Shown one piece after another: positions 50,635 to 60,715 of a stretch of 64,000 nucleotides of DNA. Each line of letters starts with the position of its first letter. Position 1 is the stretch's first letter. The stretch comes from Polaromonas sp. (GTDB taxonomy: Bacteria; Pseudomonadota; Gammaproteobacteria; Burkholderiales; Burkholderiaceae_C), in contig JAIPCZ010000002.1 of assembly GCA_021737975.1 (NCBI GenBank), positions 62,001 to 126,000 of the forward strand, read 5' to 3'. Made by a program: the position numbers and the translations under genes. A model generated the notes under the pieces. The model worked only from the letters and a program-made list of their open reading frames with translations. It did not search any database and was not told the origin of the DNA.

Positions 50635-51393
50635 TTAGTGGCCCTGGTCGACGAGCAGCTCATTTCGCACCCTACGCATCATCAGGTCGTCAAAGCTGTA
50701 AAAGCCGTTCTCGCACCGCTGCAATTCAGCCAGGGCAAAGGCCGCGCCCGTGCCAAAGGCGCGGCGCTCGATCGAGCTGTGAATCAAGCGCACGGTCTGG
50801 TAAGGGAAACCAAAAATCACCTCGTGGTGCCCCACGATGCCGCCCAGGCGCAGCGAGGTGATGCGATCCTCATCGACGTCGATGCTTTGCGCAATCTTGC
50901 GCGCCGTGCCTGACACCTCCGGTTTTTCCCGAAAGTGCTGTTCGACAATTTCGACGTCGGCAAACGGCGCGATCTTGCGCAGCAGGCGCGCCGCCATGAT
51001 CAGGAAGTTGATGCCGACGGTGATGTTGGGGGAACACAGCACCCGGGCGTCCTTTGCCAAAGTGTGGGCGTAGTCCAGATCGGCAGCGCTGTAGGCCGAG
51101 ATCGCGCTGACCAGCATGAGCCCGCGGCGGCGCACCTGCTCACCGTAGAGGTGCAGGCTTTCGGGACGAGAAAAATCCACCAGGGCGTCCACCGGGTGGG
51201 CATCGAGCCACTGGCCCCAGTCATCGGGCGAGGCAAGGGCTGCGATGGGCACGTCAGGAACCGGAGCGCTTTTTGCCGGTGTCGCGGCAGAGCGGCGCGC
51301 AATCCAGCACAATTCATAGCGCGGATCGTCCTGCAGCACCTGCGCCACCGCTTGCCCCGCCTTGCCGAAACCCACCAAACCGACCTTGATCAT
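50635..51393 (-). CDS. DapB-like oxidoreductase (divergent dihydrodipicolinate reductase family)
   Basis: Rossmann VGLVGFGKAGQAV; SPNITVGINFLIMAARLL; EIVEQHFREKPEVSGTARKIA resembles DapB EAHHRHKxDAPSGTA. Confidence 0.75.
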   Translation of the reverse strand: MIKVGLVGFGKAGQAVAQVLQDDPRYELCWIARRSAATPAKSAPVPDVPIAALASPDDWGQWLDAHPVDALVDFSRPESLHLYGEQVRRRGLMLVSAISAYSAADLDYAHTLAKDARVLCSPNITVGINFLIMAARLLRKIAPFADVEIVEQHFREKPEVSGTARKIAQSIDVDEDRITSLRLGGIVGHHEVIFGFPYQTVRLIHSSIERRAFGTGAAFALAELQRCENGFYSFDDLMMRRVRNELLVDQGH

Positions 51394-51538
51394 GTTGATC
51401 CTCCTAGTTGACGACTGTGGCACCTGTCCAACATGACCGCCATCTTGGGGGCATTATCCTTAAATACGTTTGTGGCAATGTTCTTTGCCCCCACAATCCA
51501 TCCTGACTTGCCGTTGATCAACGCATGCCATCCAGCCC

Positions 51539-52873
51539 ATGAAGACCATGAATTCTGACGTCAACAGCGACGAAATACTGCACGCCATTCACAAGGAGGT
51601 GATTGACTGGCGCGCTTGGGCCGGGCGTGTGCTGGTGATGGTCTTTGCCGCCTTGGCGGGCCTGACGGTGGTGGCCTTCACCTGGATGACCGAACTGGCG
51701 TTCGGCGCGTTCGAGCAGGTGCAGCAGATCTACTGGTGGTCACCGTTGCTGTGGACACCCTTGTGCACCGCGGCCATCGTCTGGGTCATGCGCCGTTATG
51801 CGATCGGCAGCGCGGGGTCGGGCATTCCGCAAGTGATGGCCGCGCTCGACGGCAGCGTGGCCCCGGCCAACCGCAGTCTGTTTGTGTCGCTCAAGCTCAC
51901 TCTCTCCAAAATGGCGCTGACCACCTGGGGCCTGTTGGCCGGGCTGTCGCTTGGCCGCGAAGGCCCCTCGGTGCAAATTGCCGCCGGTGTCATGCACCAC
52001 GCGCGGCGCTGGCTGCCCGACAAGTCCCAGGTGTCCGAGCACGGCCTCATGATGGCGGGCGGCGCGGCCGGCATTGCGGCGGCCTTCAACACCCCGCTGG
52101 GGGGCGTCATGTTTGCCATCGAAGAACTGTCGCGCAAACCGGAGCAGCGCTCCAGCGGCCTGTTGCTGGCTGCCATTGTCCTGAGTGGCCTGATGGCAGT
52201 GTCGATTTACGGCAACGCCACCTACTTTGGCGTCATCAAGGTGGATAACCTGAGCATGGCGCTGCTGCTGCCTGGCCTGGTAGTGGCTGTGCTGTGTGGT
52301 CTGGCAGGCGGGCTCTTTGCCCGCGTCTTGCTGGTGTCGATTCGGGGTGAATCAGGCGACCGGTTTAGTCGCTGGCGCAAACGCAGCCCGGTGGCTTTTG
52401 CCGCGGCCTGCGGCTTGGTCGTTGCCATCATCGGTCTGGTCAGCCATGGCAACACCTTCGGCACCGGCTACGCTCACAGCCGGGCCATGCTCGAAGGCAC
52501 CGACGACACCTCGCCACTGTATGTCGTGCTCAAGTTCATGGCGACCTGGCTCACGGCCTGGTCCGGCGTGCCTGGAGGCATTTTTGCACCCGCGCTTTCG
52601 ATTGGCGGCGCCCTGGGCAACGACGTGGCCCAGTTGATTGGCTACGCCAATGCGCCGACCCTGATCGCGCTGGGCATGGTTGGTTTTCTTGCGGCCGTCA
52701 CACAAGCGCCGCTGACCTCGTTCATCATCGTCATGGAAATGGTGGCAGGTCACGGCCTGGTGCTGAGCCTGATGGCCACGGCCGTGGTGGCCAGCGGCGT
52801 GTCGCGCCTGCTGTGTGTGCCCTTGTACAGCGCGCTGGCGCAGTTGCAATTGCAGCGCCTGCCCAAAGTCTGA
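51539..52873 (+). CDS. ClC-family chloride channel/antiporter
   Basis: GSGIPQ, GREGPSVQ, GVPGGIFAP motifs. Confidence 0.95.
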   Translation: MKTMNSDVNSDEILHAIHKEVIDWRAWAGRVLVMVFAALAGLTVVAFTWMTELAFGAFEQVQQIYWWSPLLWTPLCTAAIVWVMRRYAIGSAGSGIPQVMAALDGSVAPANRSLFVSLKLTLSKMALTTWGLLAGLSLGREGPSVQIAAGVMHHARRWLPDKSQVSEHGLMMAGGAAGIAAAFNTPLGGVMFAIEELSRKPEQRSSGLLLAAIVLSGLMAVSIYGNATYFGVIKVDNLSMALLLPGLVVAVLCGLAGGLFARVLLVSIRGESGDRFSRWRKRSPVAFAAACGLVVAIIGLVSHGNTFGTGYAHSRAMLEGTDDTSPLYVVLKFMATWLTAWSGVPGGIFAPALSIGGALGNDVAQLIGYANAPTLIALGMVGFLAAVTQAPLTSFIIVMEMVAGHGLVLSLMATAVVASGVSRLLCVPLYSALAQLQLQRLPKV

Positions 52874-52880
52874 ACACCGC

Positions 52881-52906
52881 AAAAAAAAGGAGCCCCGGAG
52901 GGCTCC
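52881..52906 (-). terminator. Intrinsic-terminator-like hairpin, T-tract on the minus strand
   Basis: AAAAAAAA-GGAGCCC-CGGA-GGGCTCC on + strand; minus strand gives a stem followed by T8. Confidence 0.6.
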
Positions 52907-53095
52907 AAACTCGCTTGCTGTTCTGATCGCTAAATTAGAACTGCCAGCTTATTGTATTTGATCAAATGCATTTGGGTTTAGGGGAATACCCTTGCGCTGA
53001 TGCCATCGCCCGCAACGGGCGCTGCCACCGAGACTTTTTCCGCGCATTACCCGCTGGCGCGCAGCGTGCATGCGTTATCGGTTAAATTGCGGGGG

Positions 53096-53614
53096 ATGTT
53101 TTTGAAATCCCAGGGCCTGAGTGCCCGCCCCCCTCTGTTTTCCAGCACCGAATTTCGCACCGCCCTGGGCATGTTTGCCACCGGCGTCACCATCGTCACC
53201 GCGCGCGCGCCCGACGGTCACCTGGTGGGCTTGACCGCCAACTCCTTCAATTCGGTGTCGCTGACGCCGCCCCTGGTGCTGTGGAGCCTGTCGCAGGCAG
53301 CGACCTCGATGGAGGCATTTCGGAAAGGCTCGCATTACGCCATCAACATCCTGGCGGCCGACCAGCAGGCGCTGGCGCTGCGTTTTGCCACGCGCGGGCT
53401 GGACCGTTTTGCCGATGTGGAATTTGTCGAGGGTGCCTGCGGGGCGCCCTTGCTGGCCGGCGCGGTGGCAACCTTCGAATGTTTCAACCGCAGCCGCTAC
53501 ACCGAGGGTGATCATGTGATTTTTGTTGGCGAGGTGGAGCACTGCGCGCACCGTAGCGGCATGTCGCCGCTGCTCTACCACGGCGGCAAGTTTTTCACCG
53601 AGCATCCCTTGTGA
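53096..53614 (+). CDS. Flavin reductase family protein
   Basis: FRTALGMFATGVTIVTARAPDGHLVGLTANSFNSVSLTPPLVLWSL; start trimmed to MFLKSQ. Confidence 0.9.
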   Translation: MFLKSQGLSARPPLFSSTEFRTALGMFATGVTIVTARAPDGHLVGLTANSFNSVSLTPPLVLWSLSQAATSMEAFRKGSHYAINILAADQQALALRFATRGLDRFADVEFVEGACGAPLLAGAVATFECFNRSRYTEGDHVIFVGEVEHCAHRSGMSPLLYHGGKFFTEHPL

Positions 53615-53628
53615 ATCGGAGTTCAACC

Positions 53629-54177
53629 ATGGCAGAACCGGCTGCTGAACGCATTTTGATCGCCTACGCCACCACCGATGGTCACACCGGGCGAATTTGC
53701 GAGCGGCTCAAGCAGGTCATCGAAGACTTGGGGCGGCAGGTCACCGTGACTTTGCTGTCAGAAGCGGGGGCGCTGGATTTGCGCGACTTCGACCGCGTGG
53801 TGATCGGCGCCAGCATCCGTTACGGCCACCACCAGCCGGTGGTGTCCGAATTTATTGGGCAACATCAGGCGCTGCTCGAGAGCCGGCCAAGCGCCTTTTT
53901 TTCGGTCAATATCGTGGCGCGCAAGCCCAACAAGAACACGCCTGAAACCAACCCGTACTGCCGCAAATTTCTCAAAAGCATGGCCTGGAAGCCGCGCCGG
54001 GCGGCGGTGTTCGCGGGCAGGCTGGACTACCCCAGTTATGGCTTCATTGATCGCCAGATGATCCGGCTCATCATGCTCATCACCAAAGGCCCGACCGACC
54101 CCAAGGCGGTGGTGGAGTTCACCGACTGGGCGCAGGTGGAGGCCTTCGGGCGCGAGGTCTGCGCGCTTACTGCTTGA
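53629..54177 (+). CDS. hemG: HemG-like protoporphyrinogen IX dehydrogenase (flavodoxin fold)
   Basis: LIAYATTDGHTGRICERL, VVIGASIRYGHHQP, FLKSMAWKPRRAAVFAGRLDYPSYGFIDRQMIRLIM. Confidence 0.85.
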   Translation: MAEPAAERILIAYATTDGHTGRICERLKQVIEDLGRQVTVTLLSEAGALDLRDFDRVVIGASIRYGHHQPVVSEFIGQHQALLESRPSAFFSVNIVARKPNKNTPETNPYCRKFLKSMAWKPRRAAVFAGRLDYPSYGFIDRQMIRLIMLITKGPTDPKAVVEFTDWAQVEAFGREVCALTA

Positions 54178-54739
54178 CGGCCTCCACCTGGATCAGCAGG
54201 CGCACGTTCTTCGGGAAACCCCAGTCGATGCCGTAGTTCACCCCAAACTGGGTGCGGTCGATGGTGGTCTCGAAGTCGCCGCCGCAGACTTCGCGCTTGA
54301 GCATCGGGTTGTCGTAGCAGTTGAAGTTGGTGGCCTTGAGTGTGACAGGCTGGGTTTTGCCGAGCAGCGTCAGGTCGCCGCTGACCTCGGCCAGCTTGTC
54401 GCCGGTGAAGTTGAATTTGGTGGACACAAACGTGATCTTGGGAAACTTGGCGGCGTCCAGCAGTTCGGCACTTTGCAGGTGCTCGTTGAAGGCGCCAAAG
54501 CCGGTGTTGACCGACTTGGTGTCAATAGCGATCTCGACCTTGCCGGTCTTGGCGGCGCGGTCAAATTCAACCTTGCCCTCTTTTTTGTCAAACCGGCCGC
54601 GGTTGGTCGACGTGCCGAAGTGGCCGATCTCAAAGGTCACATAGGTGTGGGCGGGGTCAATGGCATAGTTTGCAGCCTGGGCTTGGGAGCCGATCGTGAG
54701 CAGGGCCAGGGCAGCGGCGGAAACGAGGGATAAACGCAT
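54167..54739 (-). CDS. YceI-family periplasmic protein
   Basis: Signal peptide; YAIDPAHTYVTFEIGHFGTS...RTQFGVNYGI. Confidence 0.92.
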   Translation of the reverse strand: MRLSLVSAAALALLTIGSQAQAANYAIDPAHTYVTFEIGHFGTSTNRGRFDKKEGKVEFDRAAKTGKVEIAIDTKSVNTGFGAFNEHLQSAELLDAAKFPKITFVSTKFNFTGDKLAEVSGDLTLLGKTQPVTLKATNFNCYDNPMLKREVCGGDFETTIDRTQFGVNYGIDWGFPKNVRLLIQVEAVKQ

Positions 54740-54797
54740 GAAAAACTCCGGGGAAAAGGTTGAGGGAGGGGTTGAAGAAAATCTTTGATTGGTTCGG

Positions 54798-55373
54798 TCA
54801 GGGCAGCTTGGGGATTCCGCTCAAGGCCAGCTTGAACTTGACCTGCACGTCATCGGCCACCATCGAGGTGTCGGCCCAGTCGCCCTCGCCGATCTTGAAC
54901 GCCAGCCGCTTGATTGGCAGCACGCCGATTGCCGTGGTGGTGGCGCCGTTTTGGGTCATCACCAGCGGCACCGTCACATCGCGGCTTTGGCCCTTGATGG
55001 CAAGCTTGCCGGTGACTTCATACTTGCCACCCCCCAAGGCTTTGAAGGCCGAGGACGTGAACTGCGCTTGCGGAAACTTGGGCGTATTGAACCAGGTCGC
55101 CTTGGGCAATTCCGAATCCATTTCAGGCGCACCCAGCGTGGTGCTGGCGATGTCCACGTTGAAATTCACCGTGCTGGCGGCCAGCTTGGCGGGGTCAAAA
55201 CTGATCTGGGCGTCAAACTTTTTGAAGTGACCCTGAACCGGCACCCCCATTTGCCTGATCTCGAATCCGATGCTGCTCTGCGCTGGCAGCAGTTTTTGCT
55301 GGGCGGTGGCGGGCAGGGCGGCGGTGGCCAGAGCGACCGTCAGGAACGCGGGAAGGAGGCGTGAAAATGTCAT
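54798..55373 (-). CDS. YceI-family periplasmic protein (second paralog)
   Basis: Signal peptide; LLPAQSSIGFEIRQMGVPVQGHFKKFDAQISFDP. Confidence 0.9.
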   Translation of the reverse strand: MTFSRLLPAFLTVALATAALPATAQQKLLPAQSSIGFEIRQMGVPVQGHFKKFDAQISFDPAKLAASTVNFNVDIASTTLGAPEMDSELPKATWFNTPKFPQAQFTSSAFKALGGGKYEVTGKLAIKGQSRDVTVPLVMTQNGATTTAIGVLPIKRLAFKIGEGDWADTSMVADDVQVKFKLALSGIPKLP

Positions 55374-55400
55374 GGTGAAGCGTCCGAAAATGTTGAGCTA

Positions 55401-55976
55401 TCAAGCGAATTTGGGCAGCATGCGCAACAGCAATCCGTCCCGGTCTATGAGGTGGTGTTTGAGCGCGGCGGCAATGTGCAGGGCAGCCAGGGACATCAGC
55501 GCCAGCGCCAGCAATTTGTGCAGCGGTTTGATCAGCTCGGCCAGCTCCTTGTTGACCGGCAGCAAATCGGGCAGCGGAATCTGGCCGAACCAGACGATCG
55601 GGAAGCCGGCGGCCGAACTGTAGGCCCAGCCCATCAGCGGCACGGCAAAAAACAGCAGGTACATCAGGTGATGCGTGGCATGGTAGGCGCGGGTTTGCCA
55701 GCCCGGCATGGTCTGGGTGACCGCGACGGGCAGCGCCGGCGGGCGGTGTGTCAGGCGCCAACCCAGGCGAAGCAGCGTGAGCGCCAAGATCGTCACACCG
55801 GCCCACTTGTGCCAGTTGTAGAGTTTCAGGCGCTGCGGAGAAAAGGGCAGGTCGGTCATGTAGAGGCCGACACCAAACATGGCCAGGATCAGCAGCGCCA
55901 GCAGCCAGTGCAAGACGATGGCAACCGTGCTGTAGCGCGCGGCTTGCGGCGTTTGTTCAGAAGGGGAAAGGGCCAA
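55401..55976 (-). CDS. Cytochrome b561
   Basis: RYSTVAIVLHWLLALLIL...HKWAGVTILALTLLRLGWR...ALHIAAALKHH. Confidence 0.93.
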   Translation of the reverse strand: MALSPSEQTPQAARYSTVAIVLHWLLALLILAMFGVGLYMTDLPFSPQRLKLYNWHKWAGVTILALTLLRLGWRLTHRPPALPVAVTQTMPGWQTRAYHATHHLMYLLFFAVPLMGWAYSSAAGFPIVWFGQIPLPDLLPVNKELAELIKPLHKLLALALMSLAALHIAAALKHHLIDRDGLLLRMLPKFA

Positions 55977-56159
55977 AATGTCGCTCCGGAAATAAGGTGA
56001 ACAGGGTTTTCCCTGATGTGATGGGGTGAAGTTTAGGAGTCAGACTATCCAAATGGATTCAATTTGATTGACGTTGAAATTCGATTAATTTCAATGATGA
56101 CCTGGTGGTTTCTTGCATACTCAGTGCCGTAACACCCTTGAAACACCCCGGAAGCTGCC

Positions 56160-56954
56160 ATGAACACGACCCTGAAGCGCGCGCCCGCTTTTTTCATCTC
56201 GCATGGTGCCCCCACGTTTGCCCTGGAGCCCGGGCAGCTGGGTGCCAAACTGGCGGCCCTGGGGGAACAGCTCTCAGGCATCCAGGCGGTGCTGGTGGTG
56301 TCCCCGCATTGGCAGACCCGCGAGCTGCAGGTTTTGACCACCCCTAAGCCTGAGACCGTTCATGACTTTGGCGGCTTCCCGGCCGCGCTGTACCAACTGC
56401 AGTACCCGGCGCCGGGCCAGCCTGAGTTGGCCCTGGAGGCGCTACGCCTGTTGGTGCAAGCAGGTTGGCCCGCCACTGCGGATGCCAGCCGTGGTTTGGA
56501 CCATGGCGCCTGGGTACCGTTGTGGCATTTGTTGCCACAAGCCAATATTCCGGTATTTCAGGTGTCCATGCCGCACCGGCTGGACACGGCGGGTGCGCTG
56601 GCGCTGGGCCGGGCCCTGGCCCCGCTGCGGGACCAGGGGGTGCTCATCGTCGGCTCCGGCAGCCTGACGCACAACCTGTACGACCTTCAGCCACCCGATG
56701 CACCCGCTGCGGCTTACGCGGTCGAGTTCGCCCACTGGATCCGCCACTCGGTAAACCGTGCCGATGTCGATGCGTTGCTGGACTACCGCCGTCTGGCACC
56801 CCATGCCGAGCGCGCCCACCCCACGCAAGAGCACTTTTTGCCCTTGCTGGTGGCGCTGGGCGCCAGCCATGAGGCTGAAGAACCGCAGGTCATTGCCGGT
56901 GACATCACCCACGGTGTGCTGTCGATGGAGTCCTACGTATGGGGGATGAATTGA
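56160..56954 (+). CDS. DODA-type extradiol dioxygenase (YgiD-like)
   Basis: FFISHGAPTFALEPG, VSPHWQTRELQVLTT, LDHGAWVPLWHLLP. Confidence 0.92.
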   Translation: MNTTLKRAPAFFISHGAPTFALEPGQLGAKLAALGEQLSGIQAVLVVSPHWQTRELQVLTTPKPETVHDFGGFPAALYQLQYPAPGQPELALEALRLLVQAGWPATADASRGLDHGAWVPLWHLLPQANIPVFQVSMPHRLDTAGALALGRALAPLRDQGVLIVGSGSLTHNLYDLQPPDAPAAAYAVEFAHWIRHSVNRADVDALLDYRRLAPHAERAHPTQEHFLPLLVALGASHEAEEPQVIAGDITHGVLSMESYVWGMN

Positions 56955-56977
56955 CGATGCCCGCGGGCATCGTCTGA

Positions 56978-58228
56978 TCAAACCACGCCGCGCTGGCGCA
57001 AGCCCGCCACCTGTGCGGCATCCAGGCCCAACTCCGCCAGCACCTCGTCGGTGTGCTCGCCCAAAGCCGGCGGCGGCCGCTGCAGCACCGGCGGCGTCGC
57101 CATCAGGCGCAGCGGGCTCGCGACCGTTGTAATCGATGCCACCGCGCCGGGTGTTGGCTGGCTGCTGGTAACGGCTTGATCCACCCTCAAGCCGCGCGCC
57201 TGAACCTGAGCGTCGGCAAAAGCCTGAGCCATGTCGTTGATCGGGCCGCAGGGCACGGCCTTGTCTTCGAGCAGCGCAATCCACTGCGCCGTGCTGCGTG
57301 TGCGCGTGACGGCCTGCAAAATCGGAATCAGGACGTCCCGGTGTTTGACGCGCAAAGTGTTGCTGGCAAAACGCGCATCGGTCGCCCATTCGGGGTGGCC
57401 GGCGGCCTCGCAAAAACGCGCAAACTGGCCGTCGTTGCCGATCGCCAGCAGCATGCTGCCGTCCTGGGTCTCGCAGGTCTGGTAGGGCGCGAGGCTGGGG
57501 TGTGTGTTGCCCTGGCGTTGCGGCGCCCGGCCGGTGTTCAAAAAGCCCGCCGCCTGGTTGGCCAGCACCGCCATGCCGACGTCGAGCAACGCCATGTCGA
57601 TGTGCTGTCCTTCGCCGGTGCGGTGGCGCACCTCGATGGCCGCCAAAATGGCGCTGCAGGCGTAGATGCCGGTGAGCACGTCGATCAGCGCCACCCCCAT
57701 GCGCATCGGGCCGCCGCCGGGTTCGCTGTCGGCGTGGCCGGTGATGCTCATCAGCCCGCTCATGGCCTGGATCATGAGGTCGTAACCGGCGCGTTCGGCG
57801 TACGGGCCGTCCTGGCCAAACCCGGTGACCGAGCAGTAGATGAGGCGCGGGTTGACCGCCTTGAGGCTCTCGTAATCGAGCCCGTAAGCTTTCAGGCCGC
57901 CGACCTTGAAGTTCTCCACCAGCACATCGCTTTGCGCGGCCATCTTGAGGATCAGCGCCTGGCCCTCGGGCCGCGCCATGTCGAGTGTGATGGCGCGTTT
58001 GTTGCGGTTGCAGGCGGTGAAATAGGTGGCCTCAGTGGTGTCCTTGCCCTGCGCGTCTTTCAGGAACGGAGGCCCCCAGTGGCGCGTGTCGTCGCCCGCG
58101 CCGGGGCGTTCAACCTTGATCACGTCCGCGCCCAAATCCGCCAGCATCTGGGTGCACCAGGGTCCGGCGAGCACGCGCGAGAGGTCGAGGACCTTGAGAT
58201 GGGAGAGGGCTGCTGGTTGGGTGGTCAT
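56978..58228 (-). CDS. CaiB/BaiF CoA-transferase, probably succinyl-CoA:glutarate CoA-transferase by context
   Basis: VLDLSRVLAGPWCTQMLADLGADVIKVERPGAGDDTR; next to gcdH. Confidence 0.9.
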   Translation of the reverse strand: MTTQPAALSHLKVLDLSRVLAGPWCTQMLADLGADVIKVERPGAGDDTRHWGPPFLKDAQGKDTTEATYFTACNRNKRAITLDMARPEGQALILKMAAQSDVLVENFKVGGLKAYGLDYESLKAVNPRLIYCSVTGFGQDGPYAERAGYDLMIQAMSGLMSITGHADSEPGGGPMRMGVALIDVLTGIYACSAILAAIEVRHRTGEGQHIDMALLDVGMAVLANQAAGFLNTGRAPQRQGNTHPSLAPYQTCETQDGSMLLAIGNDGQFARFCEAAGHPEWATDARFASNTLRVKHRDVLIPILQAVTRTRSTAQWIALLEDKAVPCGPINDMAQAFADAQVQARGLRVDQAVTSSQPTPGAVASITTVASPLRLMATPPVLQRPPPALGEHTDEVLAELGLDAAQVAGLRQRGVV

Positions 58229-58265
58229 GGGTGTGCACGTGAAATGAATTGGAATCTGACCCCAG

Positions 58266-59459
58266 TCAGTTGAACGCGGCAATGCCGGTCTGCGCCCGGC
58301 CCAGAATCAGCGCGTGGATGTCGTGTGTGCCTTCGTAGGTGTTGACCACTTCCAGGTTCACCAGATGGCGCGCCACGCCAAATTCGTCGCTGATGCCGTT
58401 GCCACCCATCATGTCGCGCGCCAGGCGGGCGATGTCGAGCGCCTTGCCGCAGGAATTGCGTTTCAGGATGGAGGTGATCTCCACCGCGGCCGTGCCCTCG
58501 TCCTTCATGCGGCCCAGGCGCAGGCAGCCTTGCAGGCCCAGCGCGATCTCGGTCTGCATGTCGGCGAGCTTCTTTTGAATCAGCTGGTTGGCGGCCAGCG
58601 GGCGGCCGAACTGCACACGGTCCAGTACATACTGGCGTGAGCGGAACCAGCAGTCCTCGGCGGCGCCAAGCGCGCCCCAGGCAATGCCAAAACGCGCGCT
58701 GTTGAGGCAGGTGAACGGGCCCTTGAGGCCCTGCACCTCGGGGAAGGCGTTTTCCTCGGGGCAAAACACGCCGTCCATGACGATCTCGCCGGTGATGCTG
58801 GCGCGCAGGCCCACCTTGCCGTGGATGGCCGGGGCGCTCAAGCCGGCGGCGCCCTTGTCGAGCACAAAACCACGGATCGGGCCGACCGCGCCGGTCTCGC
58901 TGACCTCTTTGGCCCAGACCACAAACACGTCGGCAATCGGACTGTTGGAAATCCACATTTTGTTGCCAGACAGCTTGTAGCCGCCGGGCACCTTGGCCGC
59001 GCGGCTCAGCATGCTGGCAGGGTCCGAGCCGTGGTTGGGTTCGGTCAGGCCGAAGCAGCCGATCCATTCGCCGGTGGCCAGTTTGGGCAGGTATTTTTGC
59101 TTGGTGGCCTCGTTGCCGAATTCAAAAATGGGCACCATCACCAGCGAGCTTTGCACACTCATCATCGAGCGGTAGCCACTGTCCACACGCTCGACTTCGC
59201 GCGCGATCAGCCCGTAGGCCACGTAGTTCAGGCCGGGGCCGCCATAAGCCTCGGGGATGGTGGGTCCAAGCAGGCCCAGTTCACCCATTTCGCGGAAGAT
59301 GGCGGCATCGGTCTGCTCCTTGCGAAAGGCCTCGATCACACGCGGTTGCAGCTTGTCCTGGCAGTAGGCGGCGGCGGCCTCTTTGATCATGCGCTCGTCG
59401 TCGCTGAGTTGACTGTCGAGCAAAAATGGGTCTTGCCAGTTAAAGCTTGCGTGGGCCAT
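58266..59459 (-). CDS. gcdH: Glutaryl-CoA dehydrogenase
   Basis: [37 protein letters not shown]. Confidence 0.95.
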   Translation of the reverse strand: MAHASFNWQDPFLLDSQLSDDERMIKEAAAAYCQDKLQPRVIEAFRKEQTDAAIFREMGELGLLGPTIPEAYGGPGLNYVAYGLIAREVERVDSGYRSMMSVQSSLVMVPIFEFGNEATKQKYLPKLATGEWIGCFGLTEPNHGSDPASMLSRAAKVPGGYKLSGNKMWISNSPIADVFVVWAKEVSETGAVGPIRGFVLDKGAAGLSAPAIHGKVGLRASITGEIVMDGVFCPEENAFPEVQGLKGPFTCLNSARFGIAWGALGAAEDCWFRSRQYVLDRVQFGRPLAANQLIQKKLADMQTEIALGLQGCLRLGRMKDEGTAAVEITSILKRNSCGKALDIARLARDMMGGNGISDEFGVARHLVNLEVVNTYEGTHDIHALILGRAQTGIAAFN

Positions 59460-59623
59460 GTGGGGTTCTCCGGTGAATGTTCAGATGCCTGATGTTAGCC
59501 CCCGTCCTGGCCAGCTGGCAAACGACTTGTTGTCACTTTGAATTGAGTAAAAGTCATATATAGGCGCGATAAGCAAACAAAAATAGGCATATTCACATGC
59601 TTTTTATGTACATTACGCACATC

Positions 59624-60532
59624 ATGCGCAGAAAAATTCCCTCCCTTCAGGCGCTGGCATGTTTCGAGGCCGCGGCCCGCCACCAGAGCTACACGCGCGC
59701 CGCACAGGAGCTGGCGCTGACCCAGGGGGCGGTGTCACGACAACTCACCGCGCTGGAAGACTTTGTCGGTGTGGCGCTGTTCAAGCGCACGCGCCATGGC
59801 GTCACGCTGACCCAGCGCGGGCGCGACTACGCGGCGCAGGTGGCGCTGCGCCTGCAGGCGCTCGAGCAGGACACGCTCGATGTGATGAGCACACAGGGGC
59901 GTGGCAGTGTGCTGCATCTGGCGGCCGTGCCCACCTTTGCCACGCGCTGGCTGATTCCGCGCTTGCCCGAGCTCAAACGGCTGCACCCTGATCTCACGGT
60001 GCACATCGAGACGCGCACGCGCCCCTTCATGTTCGCCGACACACCCTTCGATTGCGCGTTGTTTGCCGGCACGCCCGAGCAGGTCGACCAATGGGCCGGC
60101 ACCCTGGCCACCAGACTGCTCGAAGAAGTGGTGCTGCCCGTGTGTCATCCCAGCCTGCTGCCGGGGCAGGACGGCGGGACGCCTGAAGCACTCGCCGAAC
60201 TGCCCCTGCTGCAGCAAAGCACGCGCCCGGATGCCTGGCGGCAGTGGCTCGAGGCACAGGGTGTGGCCGCGCCCCATGCATTGTCAGGGGCGCGCTTCGA
60301 GCTGTTTTCCATGACCGTGGCTGCCGCTGTGCACGGCATGGGCCTGGCTCTGGTGCCGCGCCTGCTGATCACGCAGGAACTGGCGCGCGGTGACCTGGTG
60401 GTGGCCTGCGACCGGCCGCTCGCGAATCAGCGTGCCTATTACCTGGTGCGACCCGATGGTCCGGACACCACCCCGGCGACGCAGATTTTTCTGGATTGGC
60501 TGGTTCAAACTGTGCAGAAAGCGCCGCGTTGA
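59624..60532 (+). CDS. LysR-family regulator (GcvA/GcdR-like), divergent from gcdH
   Basis: MRRKIPSLQALACFEAAARHQSYTRAAQELALTQGAVSRQLTALEDFVGVALFKR. Confidence 0.9.
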   Translation: MRRKIPSLQALACFEAAARHQSYTRAAQELALTQGAVSRQLTALEDFVGVALFKRTRHGVTLTQRGRDYAAQVALRLQALEQDTLDVMSTQGRGSVLHLAAVPTFATRWLIPRLPELKRLHPDLTVHIETRTRPFMFADTPFDCALFAGTPEQVDQWAGTLATRLLEEVVLPVCHPSLLPGQDGGTPEALAELPLLQQSTRPDAWRQWLEAQGVAAPHALSGARFELFSMTVAAAVHGMGLALVPRLLITQELARGDLVVACDRPLANQRAYYLVRPDGPDTTPATQIFLDWLVQTVQKAPR

Positions 60533-60715
60533 CTGGAGGACTCAAGCCTGCGTGATCTGGTGCTGAACCTGGTGTAACGCGGCTTGAACAGCAGCAACAC
60601 GCCATCCCCCGTACCCACAGCCTCCGACCTTCCAAGCATCAGCCTGGGTGCGCCCATGGCTTTGAGTGCTGAGCATTTAAGCAATGCCAACTTGATCGCC
60701 TTGGCCGATGAGTGA
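60533..60715 (+). pseudogene. Degenerate VapB-like antitoxin remnant
   Basis: In-frame LEDSSLRDLVLNLV*RGLNSS...LPSISLGAPMALSAEHLSNANLIALADE*; stop overlaps the vapC-like ATG. Confidence 0.5.
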
